This document shows positions 47,844-57,668 of a stretch of 64,000 nt of DNA, one piece after another. The notes below the pieces were generated by a model, which ran no database searches, had not been told where the DNA came from, and saw only the letters and a program-made list of their open reading frames with translations. Position 1 is the first letter of the stretch. Every line of letters begins with the position of its first letter. The stretch covers positions 62,001 to 126,000 of the forward strand of contig CAMAXE010000008.1 of the NCBI GenBank assembly GCA_945862145.1. The letters are read 5' to 3'. The translations under genes and the position numbers were made by a program. Source of the stretch: Klebsiella pneumoniae (lineage in GTDB: Bacteria; Pseudomonadota; Gammaproteobacteria; Pseudomonadales; UBA5518).

Positions 47844-49001
47844 TCAGTGACCGGCCAGCGTGGCGGCTTCAGCCAGACCCGCCTCGATGGTGCGCAGCAC
47901 CTCGCCGGTGTTGGCATCCATCACGGCAGCCGGCGCCTCCATGCTGACCAGGTAGAGCTGGGGTTGCGCGTCCTGGCTCACGGTGACGCTGCGGGTGGGC
48001 ATCGGCGAGCGCCAGCGGTGCAGCAGCAAGCGGCTTTTGCGATCCAGTACCCAGATTTCGGTGGCGTGGGCCTTATGCGACCAATACGGCCCTACGTGCA
48101 TGAGCACGAAAAGACGGTCGCTCGCCTTGTGCCAGGCAATGGGCTGGCGGCCGCCCGGTCGCCAGGCGAGTTCATCCGCGCCGGTGCCTGCAGCCTCGTA
48201 GCCCGCGGTACGCTGCAGCGACCACGGCTTGTCGATCACGGGCTTCGAACCCAGCCTGGCCTCGTATACCAGCCCGGTGTAGGACAGGAACACGGCCGTT
48301 CCGGTGGCGGCGTCGTAGAGGCTGTTGTCGAAGACCGGGTCTACTGCGGCATCGAAGAAAGGCTTGGTGTGCGTGACGGTGGGTGCGCCCGTGTCGGGCA
48401 CGGTCACCATGGCGAGCGACCCGTCGCCACAGACCGAGGACACGCCGGTTTCTCCCCAGGCGAAGGCCATCGCGCAGCCCGGCACTTCAACCGTACCGCC
48501 GACCGTTTCTTTCCGCAGATCGACCCAGGTGATGGACGTGGCGGGGTGCAGGTTGTAGAGGTAAGCCCTGTGGCCGGAGGCGCTGATGCTCGTGTTGTTG
48601 TACTTCAGGTTCACCGGCGCGCGCGGCGGCACGGTGATTTCTTTCAACAGGTTGAGTGTGCTCGCATCGTAGATCGAGAGCAGATCAATGCGATCACCGC
48701 GGTTGCCGCGGGTCCACATCGTCTCGCCGACGTAGATCCGCGTATTGTCGGGAGAGAAGTCGAGTGTGGCGTTGGCCCCGATCGGCACCTGTGCTTCGAT
48801 GCGCCCGGTGTCGGTGTCGAACACCACGGCGCTGCCATCGTAGGCCATGGTGTAGAGCCGGTGTGGTTTGCCGATGGTGAGCACGGTGGTATCGCTCAGT
48901 TCGGCGGGTAGCACGGGCGGCTGGGCCCGGGCGACATCCGTTGCCGCCGCGCAGAACACAGCCAGAACGCCGAGCCTCAGGTGCTGCCGTAGAGTCCGCA
49001 T
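47844..49001 (-). CDS. aauB: TTQ amine dehydrogenase large subunit
   Basis: Beta-propeller protein with signal peptide: VFDTDTGRIEAQVPIGANATLDFSPDNTRIYVGETMWTRGNRGDRIDLLSIYDASTL; first gene of the B-E-D-A set. Confidence 0.88.
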   Translation of the reverse strand: MRTLRQHLRLGVLAVFCAAATDVARAQPPVLPAELSDTTVLTIGKPHRLYTMAYDGSAVVFDTDTGRIEAQVPIGANATLDFSPDNTRIYVGETMWTRGNRGDRIDLLSIYDASTLNLLKEITVPPRAPVNLKYNNTSISASGHRAYLYNLHPATSITWVDLRKETVGGTVEVPGCAMAFAWGETGVSSVCGDGSLAMVTVPDTGAPTVTHTKPFFDAAVDPVFDNSLYDAATGTAVFLSYTGLVYEARLGSKPVIDKPWSLQRTAGYEAAGTGADELAWRPGGRQPIAWHKASDRLFVLMHVGPYWSHKAHATEIWVLDRKSRLLLHRWRSPMPTRSVTVSQDAQPQLYLVSMEAPAAVMDANTGEVLRTIEAGLAEAATLAGH

Positions 49002-49089
49002 GTGCTGTTGCTTCCCCGTCCAGTGGCGCCGGGCGCCGGTGTGCCTGTGAGTCGAGTCGAGATCGTACGCGATGCCGCTGCGCGCCGGT

Positions 49090-50343
49090 TCAACGCGCTG
49101 CAGTTTTTGCGCCGGCCCATTTGTACACAACGCCACCGCGCATCACGAAGACCACGCGCCGCACGGCCGTGAGGTCGGCGAGCGGGTCGCCATCCAGCGC
49201 AATGATATCCGCCTCGTAGCCCGCCTTGAGGCGGCCAAGGCGATCACCCATGCCGAGTGATTCTGCGGCCACCGCGTTGGCCGATACCAGCGCCTGCATC
49301 GGCGTTTGACCGCAGTATTCCACCCGGCCGAGGAACTCATCGGCGTTGTGGCCGTGGGCCCCTGCGGTGGCGTCGGTGGAGAACACCAGCTTCGCGCCGG
49401 GGATGGCGGCGGCCAGTTTGCAGACCCGGAAATCTTCCGGCATGTCCTTTTTCATGGTCTGCATGCCCGCCTCGGTGTAGTTGCCCACGCCGAGGTAGCG
49501 CTCCTTGTTCGCGAGGTAGTTCTGCACCACCAACCCTACCTGCGGGCTCAAGTACACACCCGCCGCAGCGGCTTCCTTGATCTCGGCGTCGCTGGCGTAG
49601 GTCATGTGTTCGATCTGGTCGCAGCCCGCGCGTGCTGCCACCGCTACTTGCGAACGGTAGGCGTGCACCATGGCGCGCAGCCCCTGGGCGTGGCTTTCCT
49701 CGCAGAGCACTTTCAACTGGTGCTCCGTGAAGGTGGGGCCGGCACCGACACGCTGGCTCATCGAGGACATGATCTTGATCAGATCCGCGCCGTCGGCCTT
49801 GCGCTTGCGGACGACGGCACGCAGCTCCTCGTCCGTCATCTGGGCATTGCCCTCGATCCAGGTAAGCGAGGTGAGCACGCGCGGCCCCGGAAAGCCGCGG
49901 TCACGGATGGCATCGCGCAGCGGGCGCTCGCTGTAGTCGCCAACCGCCTGCACGGTGGTGAAGCCGCCCATCAGGGAATCCCATGCCGCACCGGCAACAC
50001 CCATGGCCCACTCGGCGGCAGGCTCGGTTTCGGTGGCGATGCGGCCCGTGCGGTCGAAGTGCGAGTCGAGGTGCACGTGCGCGTCGATCCAGCCGGGCAG
50101 CACGGTGTAGCCGCGCAGGTCTATCACGCTGCCGGACGTGGCCTCGCCGGCCAGCGAGCGGATGCGGCCATCGGCTACCTCGATGCGCGCGCTATCCAGC
50201 ACAGCGCCCGCGCCATCGAGCGCGTGATCCGTGAGTAGCACGACCGGCCCCGCCGGTGGCGCCGGTGGCGGCACCGGCGTGACCTCGGCGACTGCGGGCA
50301 GCGCAAAGAGGAGCGTAGCGAGAAGGCAGGCGGTGCGGTGCAT
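49090..50343 (-). CDS. secreted amidohydrolase (imidazolonepropionase-like)
   Basis: Signal peptide; YTVLPGWIDAHVHLDSHF; LRAMVHAY; LVFSTDATAGAHGHN; YEADIIALDGDPLADLTAVRRVVFVMRGG. Confidence 0.88.
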   Translation of the reverse strand: MHRTACLLATLLFALPAVAEVTPVPPPAPPAGPVVLLTDHALDGAGAVLDSARIEVADGRIRSLAGEATSGSVIDLRGYTVLPGWIDAHVHLDSHFDRTGRIATETEPAAEWAMGVAGAAWDSLMGGFTTVQAVGDYSERPLRDAIRDRGFPGPRVLTSLTWIEGNAQMTDEELRAVVRKRKADGADLIKIMSSMSQRVGAGPTFTEHQLKVLCEESHAQGLRAMVHAYRSQVAVAARAGCDQIEHMTYASDAEIKEAAAAGVYLSPQVGLVVQNYLANKERYLGVGNYTEAGMQTMKKDMPEDFRVCKLAAAIPGAKLVFSTDATAGAHGHNADEFLGRVEYCGQTPMQALVSANAVAAESLGMGDRLGRLKAGYEADIIALDGDPLADLTAVRRVVFVMRGGVVYKWAGAKTAAR

Positions 50344-50360
50344 CTGGGTGTGCCTTGCTG

Positions 50361-50783
50361 TCAGGCCGGGGCGGCCAGTGGACGGAATTTGGGAACGCTG
50401 ATCTCCTCGGACCAGGCCTCGAAGGAGACCTCGACGGGCATCCCGACGGTGACGGCCTCGGGGGCGCAGCCGATGATGTTGCCCATCATGGTCGGGCCCT
50501 CGGCGAGCGCGATCAGCGCGATCACGTACGGGGTATCGGCGGCGTATCCCGGCGAGACGGGGCGGCGTACCACCGTGTAGCTGCTCACCGTGCCGTGGCC
50601 GCTGGCGGGCACCCAGGCCAGGGTGTCGCCGTTGCAGTGGCTGCACATGATGCGTGGATAGAACTGGTGCTTCCCGCAGCTGCCGCACTGCTGCAGCAGG
50701 AGCCGGCCTTCGCGGCAACCCTCCCAGTACGGGCGCGATACGGGCGTGGGTCGGGGGAAATGCTTGCCGGCATGGGCGTCCAT
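50361..50783 (-). CDS. DUF35 (zinc ribbon + OB-fold) protein
   Basis: RLLLQQCGSCGKHQFYPRIMCSHCNGDTLAWVPASGHGTVSSYTVV; start/stop overlap with upstream thiolase. Confidence 0.9.
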   Translation of the reverse strand: MDAHAGKHFPRPTPVSRPYWEGCREGRLLLQQCGSCGKHQFYPRIMCSHCNGDTLAWVPASGHGTVSSYTVVRRPVSPGYAADTPYVIALIALAEGPTMMGNIIGCAPEAVTVGMPVEVSFEAWSEEISVPKFRPLAAPA

Positions 50784-52012
50784 CAGTTGCGCTCCGTGCC
50801 GAGGATGATCGTAGTGTGGCTCGACATGATGCCGCCCTGTGCGTGCGCAAGTCCCACCCGCGCACCGGGCACCTGGCGCGCGCCGGCGCTGCCGCGCAAC
50901 TGCAGCACCGACTCGGTGAGCGCGAACATCGAGCCCGGGTTGCCGGGGTGGCAGTGCGAGAGCAACCCACCGTGGGTGTTCACGGGAATGCGCCCACCGA
51001 GGCGTATGTGGCCTTCCTGCACGAAGGGACCGGCCTCGCCCTTGGCGCAGAAACCGAGATCCTCGATCTCGATCAGCACGGTCGGCGTGAAGCAGTCGTA
51101 GAGCTGCGCGAACTGCATGTCGGACGGACCAAGCCCGGCCATGGCGTAGGCGTGTTCACCGGATTCGCGCGCGGCCGAGGTGGTGAGGCTGTGCGCCTGG
51201 CTGATGTGCTCGTGGCTGTGGCCCTCGCCGATGCCGAGCAGATAAACCGGCGTGTGGGGGAAATCCCGCGCGCGTTCCGCGGAAGTGACGATCACCGCGG
51301 CACCGCCGTCGGAGACCAGCGAGCAATCGAGCAGATGCAGCGGATCGGCGATCAGGCGCGAGGCCAGCACGTCCTGCACGCTGATCGGTTCGCGCATTTG
51401 CGCCCCCGGGTGTAGCGCGGCGTGCGCTCGGCAGGCTACCGCCACCTCTGCCATCTGCTCCGGCGTGGTGCCGTAAGCGGCCATATGCGCCCGCGCGATC
51501 AGTGCGTAGAGCGCCGGTACCGTGGGCCCGTAGGGCGATTCGAACTGCGGGTGCCCGCAGGAAGACTGGGTTTTCATGGCCTGGTCGCGCGACATCCCGC
51601 TGCGCAGGCTGTCGGCCATAGTGATAAGCACCGTGTGGCACAGGCCCGCCATGATCGCGCTCGCCGCCTGGTGCAGCGCGGCAAAGGTGGTGCCGCCGCC
51701 GGTGGCAGCGCTCACGCAGTAGCGGGGGAAGATCTGCAGGTACTCAGCGATGGTTTCGGCGTGGTACATGCACGGCTCGGCCATCGAGTTGCAGGTGATC
51801 AGGCCATCGACCTGGTCTTTGCGGATGCCGGCATCGGCGAGCGCCCGGCGTGCTGCGTCAACGCACAGTTCCGTGGCGCCCAGATGGGGCACGATGCCGA
51901 CGGCGGTATCGGCTGCGCCGACGATGGCGATGGCGCCGCGAAGTGGGTGCACGGTATCCCCCGGGGTGTTGCAACTCGGCTCCGGCGAGCCACCAGGGCT
52001 GCGCGCGGCCAT
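50783..52012 (-). CDS. thiolase-superfamily (SCP2/Ltp2-like) protein
   Basis: ATGGGTTFAALHQAASAIMAGL; LYDCFTPTVLIEIEDLGFC; RIPVNTHGGLLSHCHPGNPG. Confidence 0.85.
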   Translation of the reverse strand: MAARSPGGSPEPSCNTPGDTVHPLRGAIAIVGAADTAVGIVPHLGATELCVDAARRALADAGIRKDQVDGLITCNSMAEPCMYHAETIAEYLQIFPRYCVSAATGGGTTFAALHQAASAIMAGLCHTVLITMADSLRSGMSRDQAMKTQSSCGHPQFESPYGPTVPALYALIARAHMAAYGTTPEQMAEVAVACRAHAALHPGAQMREPISVQDVLASRLIADPLHLLDCSLVSDGGAAVIVTSAERARDFPHTPVYLLGIGEGHSHEHISQAHSLTTSAARESGEHAYAMAGLGPSDMQFAQLYDCFTPTVLIEIEDLGFCAKGEAGPFVQEGHIRLGGRIPVNTHGGLLSHCHPGNPGSMFALTESVLQLRGSAGARQVPGARVGLAHAQGGIMSSHTTIILGTERN

Positions 52013-52080
52013 TCCCGCAGACTAGCTGCGCGGTGGTCCGGCGCGCAAGGCTGTGGGGGGCCGCCAGACGGGCTTTATAG

Positions 52081-53262
52081 CTAGCGCGGACGGAACCGGA
52101 TCGGCACTTCGCAGTAGCCCTGCAGGAACTCGGTGAACGTGCGGCGGCAGCGCTGTTGCTGCACCTCGTACTCCGGGATCGCGGCAAAGAGTTCTTCGAG
52201 GATGATTTTTCCCTCGAGGCGGGCAAGATGCTGCCCAATGCAGGCGTGTATGCCCGCGCCGAACGCCAGGGTGCGTGGCGGGCGCCGCGAGATCTGGTAC
52301 TGATCGGCGTCGGGAAATTCCCGCTCGTCACGGTTGGCCGAGGCGAACAGGAACATCACGTTCTGTCCGGCGCTGATGGTCTTGCCGTGCAGCTCGAGGT
52401 CTGTCACCACCCGGCGTCCGAGCACATTGGTGGGCTGGTCGTAGCGGGCGGTTTCGGCGAAGGCGTGCGGGATCAGCGTGTGGTCTGCGCGCACCTCGGC
52501 AACCTGCTGCGGATGTTGCGCCAGGTAGTAGACCGTGCCGGCCGTTACCAGTGCGATGGTGTCGGAGCCGGTGACGGTGAAGGAAAAAATACTGAAGTAG
52601 ATTTCCTCGTCGGTCATCTGTCTGCCGTCGATGGCGAACTCGAGCCAGGTGTTGATTTGCGTGCCGGGCCGAGGTGGAGTGCGGCGGTACTGCCGCACCA
52701 GTGCCATGGTGTATTCGTAGATTTCCCCGAAGGCCTTCATGCCCTGCGGCGTCGTGCCGCGATGGCCCGGTTCGCGGTGATAAAAAACATCGAGCAGGCT
52801 GCGGATATGCGCGATCTCGGCGTATTGCAGCCCGATGAAGTCGGCGATGGTGCGCAGCGCCACGTCGGTTGCAAGTGCGTAAACGTCGATCTCGCCGCTC
52901 TCCAGCCCGGCTGCCATGAGGCTGCGCGTCCGCGTGCGCAGCGTGTCTTCGAGCAGGGCGACTGCATTTTTGGCGTAGAGGCGGTTGACCGCGTTCTTGT
53001 GGAGCGTGTGCTCGGGCGGATCCATGAACACCATCGCCGAGGGTTTGGGTCCCTCCACCAGCAGCATGTCGATGCTGGTGCCCATGGTCGCTGTGAAGTG
53101 GGTACGGTCGTTACTGGCCTGCAGCACATCCTCGAAGCGTGACAGCGCCCAGGTGTTCAGGTCCTCTACGAAGTACGCGGGCTCTTCATCGCGCATGCGG
53201 CGGAACACCGGCCAGGGGTTCGCGAGGAACGCTTCGGAGAACGGATGGTAGTCATTGGACAT
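52081..53262 (-). CDS. cytochrome P450
   Basis: FGAGIHACIGQHLARLEG; ExxR AETARYD; I-helix TVTGSDTIALVTAG. Confidence 0.93.
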   Translation of the reverse strand: MSNDYHPFSEAFLANPWPVFRRMRDEEPAYFVEDLNTWALSRFEDVLQASNDRTHFTATMGTSIDMLLVEGPKPSAMVFMDPPEHTLHKNAVNRLYAKNAVALLEDTLRTRTRSLMAAGLESGEIDVYALATDVALRTIADFIGLQYAEIAHIRSLLDVFYHREPGHRGTTPQGMKAFGEIYEYTMALVRQYRRTPPRPGTQINTWLEFAIDGRQMTDEEIYFSIFSFTVTGSDTIALVTAGTVYYLAQHPQQVAEVRADHTLIPHAFAETARYDQPTNVLGRRVVTDLELHGKTISAGQNVMFLFASANRDEREFPDADQYQISRRPPRTLAFGAGIHACIGQHLARLEGKIILEELFAAIPEYEVQQQRCRRTFTEFLQGYCEVPIRFRPR

Positions 53263-53572
53263 GGCAGGGTCCTGTTGGAAAGTGGCGCTCCGATGGGGCC
53301 GCCGCTGGTTGGGGCCCTCTGACATCGCACGGTAGCGTGCAGCATCGTTGGCTGCACCGCCACTCAGGTTTTACTCGTTTTTGTAGCCATCAGCCACGCG
53401 GTGGACAAGCCATGGCGGTTTCCGGCATCGTAGAAACGGTCGCGCCGACGGGCTCCGGTGCAGAGCCTCGAGGCGAGGGTCTCGCGTACCGCGTCACCTG
53501 TTGCGAGTTCCAACCGAGCAGGGGTGGTCGTTATCATCGATCGCACCGGCATTACCCAGATGGAAGGCTTCG

Positions 53573-54754
53573 ATGGATTTTGAATTCACTCCGGATGAAC
53601 TGCTGTTTGTAGAGGAAGTGCGCGCGTTCATCCGCGAGCAGGCCTTGTTGCCCGACGCCGCAGACGTCATGGCGCCCGATCGCGATTCTGACGCCATGCT
53701 CGCAGACACGCCGGCGCGCCGGCGCTTCAACCGGGAAATGGCCAAGCGCGGCTATCTCGGCCTGTCCTGGCCCAAACAGTACGGTGGCAGCGAAAAAAGC
53801 GGCATCTACGAATTCCTGCTGAACGAGGAACTGGCGCGGGTGGGCGCGCCGTTGATCGGCAAGGGCGTGGGCATCGTGGGCAAGACACTGATCCGCCATG
53901 GCTCGGAGAAGCTGAAATCCGAGTTCCTGCCGAAGATCCGCACCGCCGAGATCGAGTTCGCGCTCGGCTACTCCGAGCCCGGGGCCGGCTCCGATCTGGC
54001 CGCTCTCAAGGTGAAGGCCGAGCGCAGCGGCGAGGGCTGGTGTTTCAACGGGCAGAAGACCTGGAACACCTCGGCGCACTTCGCTGACTGGTACTGGCTT
54101 GCCGCCCGCACCGATCCGCTGGCCCCCAAGCACAAGGGCATAAGCCTTTTCCTGGTGCCGATGAACCACCCCGGCATCACCGTCCAGCCGATCCGGACGT
54201 TGGGCGAGCACCGCACCAATCACGTGTTTCTCGATGATGTCTGGGTGCACGACGACTACCGCGTGGGGGAACTGAACAAGGGCTGGACCTACATCAGCGA
54301 GGCGCTGGATCTGGAGCGCTTCACGATCTACCCGTTCAGCCCGCTCGAGGTGAAGTTGGAGCAGATGTGGCAATACGTGCGTGGCGTCCAGCGCAACGGC
54401 CGCGCCCTGATCGCGCTCCCGGAAGTGCGCCGCGAGATGGCGCGCATCGTGGCGCAGGTCGAGACCGCCAAGATGCTGCAGCGCAGTGTTATTTTCTCCG
54501 CTGCACAGGGTGGCGTGCCTACCGTGGAGGCCGCCATGTGCAAGCTCTACACGACCACGCTCTCGCAACGCATGGCCAACACCATGATGAACATGCTTGG
54601 GCCCGATGCGCTGCTGCACAAGTCCTGTCCCGACGCGCCTGCTGGCGGCAAGTGGGAGTGGGTCTACCGCTCGAGCCCCTTAGACACCATCGGTGCCGGC
54701 ACCTCGGAGATCCAGAAAAACATCATCGCCCGCCGTGGTCTGGGGCTTCCCTGA
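53573..54754 (+). CDS. acyl-CoA dehydrogenase
   Basis: LGYSEPGAGSDLAALKVKAERSGEGWCFNGQKTWNTSAHFADW; YRSSPLDTIGAGTSEIQKNIIARRGLGLP. Confidence 0.92.
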   Translation: MDFEFTPDELLFVEEVRAFIREQALLPDAADVMAPDRDSDAMLADTPARRRFNREMAKRGYLGLSWPKQYGGSEKSGIYEFLLNEELARVGAPLIGKGVGIVGKTLIRHGSEKLKSEFLPKIRTAEIEFALGYSEPGAGSDLAALKVKAERSGEGWCFNGQKTWNTSAHFADWYWLAARTDPLAPKHKGISLFLVPMNHPGITVQPIRTLGEHRTNHVFLDDVWVHDDYRVGELNKGWTYISEALDLERFTIYPFSPLEVKLEQMWQYVRGVQRNGRALIALPEVRREMARIVAQVETAKMLQRSVIFSAAQGGVPTVEAAMCKLYTTTLSQRMANTMMNMLGPDALLHKSCPDAPAGGKWEWVYRSSPLDTIGAGTSEIQKNIIARRGLGLP

Positions 54755-54870
54755 GGAACTGAGGAGCAGGCAGTGCACCTTGCTTCGAGCCGCCCGCGGG
54801 CACACGCAAGCGCTGCTGTACGAGCGGTACCGCTACCCATTCATTTCATCGTCCAGTCGAGTCATGCCTG

Positions 54871-56028
54871 ATGGATCTTTCTTTCAGTGAAGAGCAAGAA
54901 ATGCTGCGCGACCTGACGCGGCGCCTGTGCGAGGACTTCGTGCCGTTGCCGGTGTTGCGTACGCTCGAAGGGACCGAGCCCGGGTACTCGGCCGATTTCT
55001 GGCGGGCGCTGGTCGATGCGGGCCTGCCGGGGCTAGTCATCGATCCGGCGTTTGACGGGCTGGGGCTCGGCGCGACCGAGGCGATGATCGTGCACGAGGA
55101 GTTCGGACGTACGCTCGCGTTGTCGCCGCATTTCATAAGCTCGCTGCTGGCGGCGAGCCTGATCGGCGCGGCCGGCGATGAAGCGCAGCGCAGTCGCTGG
55201 CTCCCGGCCATCGCCAACGGTACTGCGATCGTGAGCGTTGCGAGCCTGGAGCCCGGCTGCGGCTTCGCGCTCGAGGACATCCGGTGCCGCGCGTTGCGTG
55301 GCGCGCAGGGCTACCGCCTCTCGGGCACCAAGCACCTTGTGCCTTATGCCTCGAGCGCGCAGGCGGCAGTGGTGCTGGCCAGAACCGGCCCTGCGCCCGC
55401 CGATGTGATCGCGTTGATCGTCGATCTCGCGAGCCCGGGCGTGTCGCTTCGCTACCAACCCAATCACGCCAGCGAAGCGCGCTTTCACATGGATTTCGTG
55501 GATGTGTTGCTTGCTCCGGAAAACGTACTGAACGGCGGCGAATCCATCGCGCAGGCCTGGCACGAGGCCATGTATGCCGCGCTGATTCCGATCGCTGCGC
55601 AGGCCGTGGGAGCAGCGGCAAGGGCGCACGTGATAGCGGTGGAGTACGCCAAGGTGCGGGAGGCTTTCGGCAAGCCCATTGGCGCGTTTCAGGCGATCGC
55701 GCACAGCCTTGCCGATGTAGCCGTTGAAGTGGCGGGATGCCGCATGCTGGTGCGGCAGGCGGCGTGGGCGAAAGACAGCGGCCACGCCTTCCACCGGCTC
55801 GCTGCCATCGCCAAGCTGCAGGCCTGCGAGATGTTCCGCCGCGCGGCGGCGGTGACCATACAGGTGCACGGCGGCATGGGTTTCACCACCGATGCCGATC
55901 CGCAGTTGTTTTTCCGTCGCGCCAAGCAGTTGCAACTGCTCGATTGGGATACCGATTTTCTTGAGGAACGCATCGTGGAGATGTGTATGCAGGAGACGCC
56001 GGATCCCGGGGCTGTCGCGCATGTCTGA
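54871..56028 (+). CDS. acyl-CoA dehydrogenase
   Basis: MDLSFSEEQEMLRDLTRRLCE; AKVREAFGKPIGAFQAIAHSLADVAVE; QVHGGMGFTTDADPQLFFRRAKQLQ. Confidence 0.92.
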   Translation: MDLSFSEEQEMLRDLTRRLCEDFVPLPVLRTLEGTEPGYSADFWRALVDAGLPGLVIDPAFDGLGLGATEAMIVHEEFGRTLALSPHFISSLLAASLIGAAGDEAQRSRWLPAIANGTAIVSVASLEPGCGFALEDIRCRALRGAQGYRLSGTKHLVPYASSAQAAVVLARTGPAPADVIALIVDLASPGVSLRYQPNHASEARFHMDFVDVLLAPENVLNGGESIAQAWHEAMYAALIPIAAQAVGAAARAHVIAVEYAKVREAFGKPIGAFQAIAHSLADVAVEVAGCRMLVRQAAWAKDSGHAFHRLAAIAKLQACEMFRRAAAVTIQVHGGMGFTTDADPQLFFRRAKQLQLLDWDTDFLEERIVEMCMQETPDPGAVAHV

Positions 56029-56063
56029 GTCGCGGCTGCGCCGCCAGCAGGAGGGCTAGGCCG

Positions 56064-57212
56064 GTGTTCAAAGACCAGACGGCGATCGTGGGGATCGGCC
56101 AGACCGCCTTTGCCAAGTCCCTGCCCGAGAGCGAGCTAGAGCTCGCCTGCGAGGCCGTGAAGCGGGCGCTCGATGACGCGGGCCTGAAGCCCGGGGATGT
56201 CGATGCCCTGGGGTGCTATACCACCGAACAGACGCCGGATTTCGAACTCGCGCGCAACCTCGGGCTGGGTGAGTTGCGATTTTTCTCGCAGTCGCCCCAC
56301 GGGGGCGGCGCCGCGTGCGGGGCGATCGGACAGGTCGCACTCGCCATCGCGGCCGGTGTTGCGCGCGTTGGCGTGGTGTGGCGCTCTCGCAAACGCAGCG
56401 CGCCGGGAACGCGCATCTGGGCCGGGGTGCAGGAGCGTGTGACGGACCACTGGAAATGGTCACGGCCTTCGGGCCTGTTGCGGCCTGCCGACGAGGTGGC
56501 GATCCTGATGCGCCGCTACATGCACGAGTTCGGCGTCTCGCGCGAGCAACTCGCACACGTCGCCCTCGCGCAGCGCGAGTACGCCCTCCGCAACCCGGTG
56601 GCCTTCATGCGCGAACGCCCCATGACGCACGAGCAGTACATGGACGCGCGGATGATCTCGGATCCGCTGTGCCTGTTCGACAACTGCCTCGAAACCGACG
56701 GCGCCATTGCCGTGGTCATCGTGCGTTCGGAGCACGCGCGTGATCTGCCCCATCCGCCGGCATTCATCCATGCGTTTTCGCAGGGCATGTCGCGCCAGCA
56801 CCAGGTGATGGCCGATTTTCACGGGGCAGACCCCTTGCTCAGTTCCTCCTGTGTCACGGCCGCCAATCTCTGGCGCCAGGCCGACTGTGGCCCGCAGGAC
56901 GTCGATGTCGCCCAGTTCTACGATGCCTTCTCGCCGCTGGTGTTGTTCTCGCTGGAAGCCTACGGATTCTGCCCGCGGGGCACCGCTGCCGATTTCGTTG
57001 CCGGGGGCGGCACCCGGCCTGGCGGTCGCCTGCCGGTCAATACCTCGGGCGGCAGCCTCTCGGAGGTTTATCTGCATGGCATGAATCTGGTCATCGAGGC
57101 GATCCGGCAGATCCGCGGCACCTCGAGTTCACAGGTGGCGGGCGCCGAGTATTCGCTGGTCACCTCCTGTGACGCCACGCCGAACGGCGCGATCCTGCTG
57201 CGGAGAAAATGA
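56064..57212 (+). CDS. thiolase-superfamily (Ltp2-like) protein
   Basis: AIVGIGQTAFAKSLPESELELACEAVKRALDDAGLKPGDVD; FYDAFSPLVLFSLEAYGFC; RLPVNTSGGSLSEVYLHGMN; GTG start. Confidence 0.85.
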   Translation: MFKDQTAIVGIGQTAFAKSLPESELELACEAVKRALDDAGLKPGDVDALGCYTTEQTPDFELARNLGLGELRFFSQSPHGGGAACGAIGQVALAIAAGVARVGVVWRSRKRSAPGTRIWAGVQERVTDHWKWSRPSGLLRPADEVAILMRRYMHEFGVSREQLAHVALAQREYALRNPVAFMRERPMTHEQYMDARMISDPLCLFDNCLETDGAIAVVIVRSEHARDLPHPPAFIHAFSQGMSRQHQVMADFHGADPLLSSSCVTAANLWRQADCGPQDVDVAQFYDAFSPLVLFSLEAYGFCPRGTAADFVAGGGTRPGGRLPVNTSGGSLSEVYLHGMNLVIEAIRQIRGTSSSQVAGAEYSLVTSCDATPNGAILLRRK

Positions 57213-57668
57213 ATGATCGACACCATTCCGCTGCCGGCCACCGACGATCCTCACGACGCGCCGTTCTGGAGCGCTGCGCTGCGCTCAGAGCTCGTCGTGC
57301 AGTCCTGCGAGGGCTGCGCGAGGCTGCGGTTTCCACCGCGCCCGGTGTGTCCGTATTGCCAGTCGACAGCGCACCAGTGGCGCGTGCTCTCGGGGGCTGC
57401 GACGGTGTGGTCCTATGCGAAGCCGAGCTCCCCGCTGCTGCCAGCCTTCGAGGCCCTGACGCCCTACGTGGTGGTGCTGGCGCAGATCGACGAGGACCCC
57501 TCGATCCGGATCATCGGCAACCTGGTCTCGCCTGCGGGCGGTGGCGTCACGGTTGTGGACGATTCTGGTCTCGCGATCGGTGCGCCGCTACGCGTGGCCT
57601 TCAGGCAGTACGCGCCGGATGTTGCGCTGCCATGCTGGACCTTGCTTGGGGACGCTGTGGGTGAGTGA
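57213..57668 (+). CDS. DUF35 (zinc ribbon + OB-fold) protein
   Basis: LVVQSCEGCARLRFPPRPVCPYCQSTAHQWRVLSGAATVWSY. Confidence 0.9.
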   Translation: MIDTIPLPATDDPHDAPFWSAALRSELVVQSCEGCARLRFPPRPVCPYCQSTAHQWRVLSGAATVWSYAKPSSPLLPAFEALTPYVVVLAQIDEDPSIRIIGNLVSPAGGGVTVVDDSGLAIGAPLRVAFRQYAPDVALPCWTLLGDAVGE

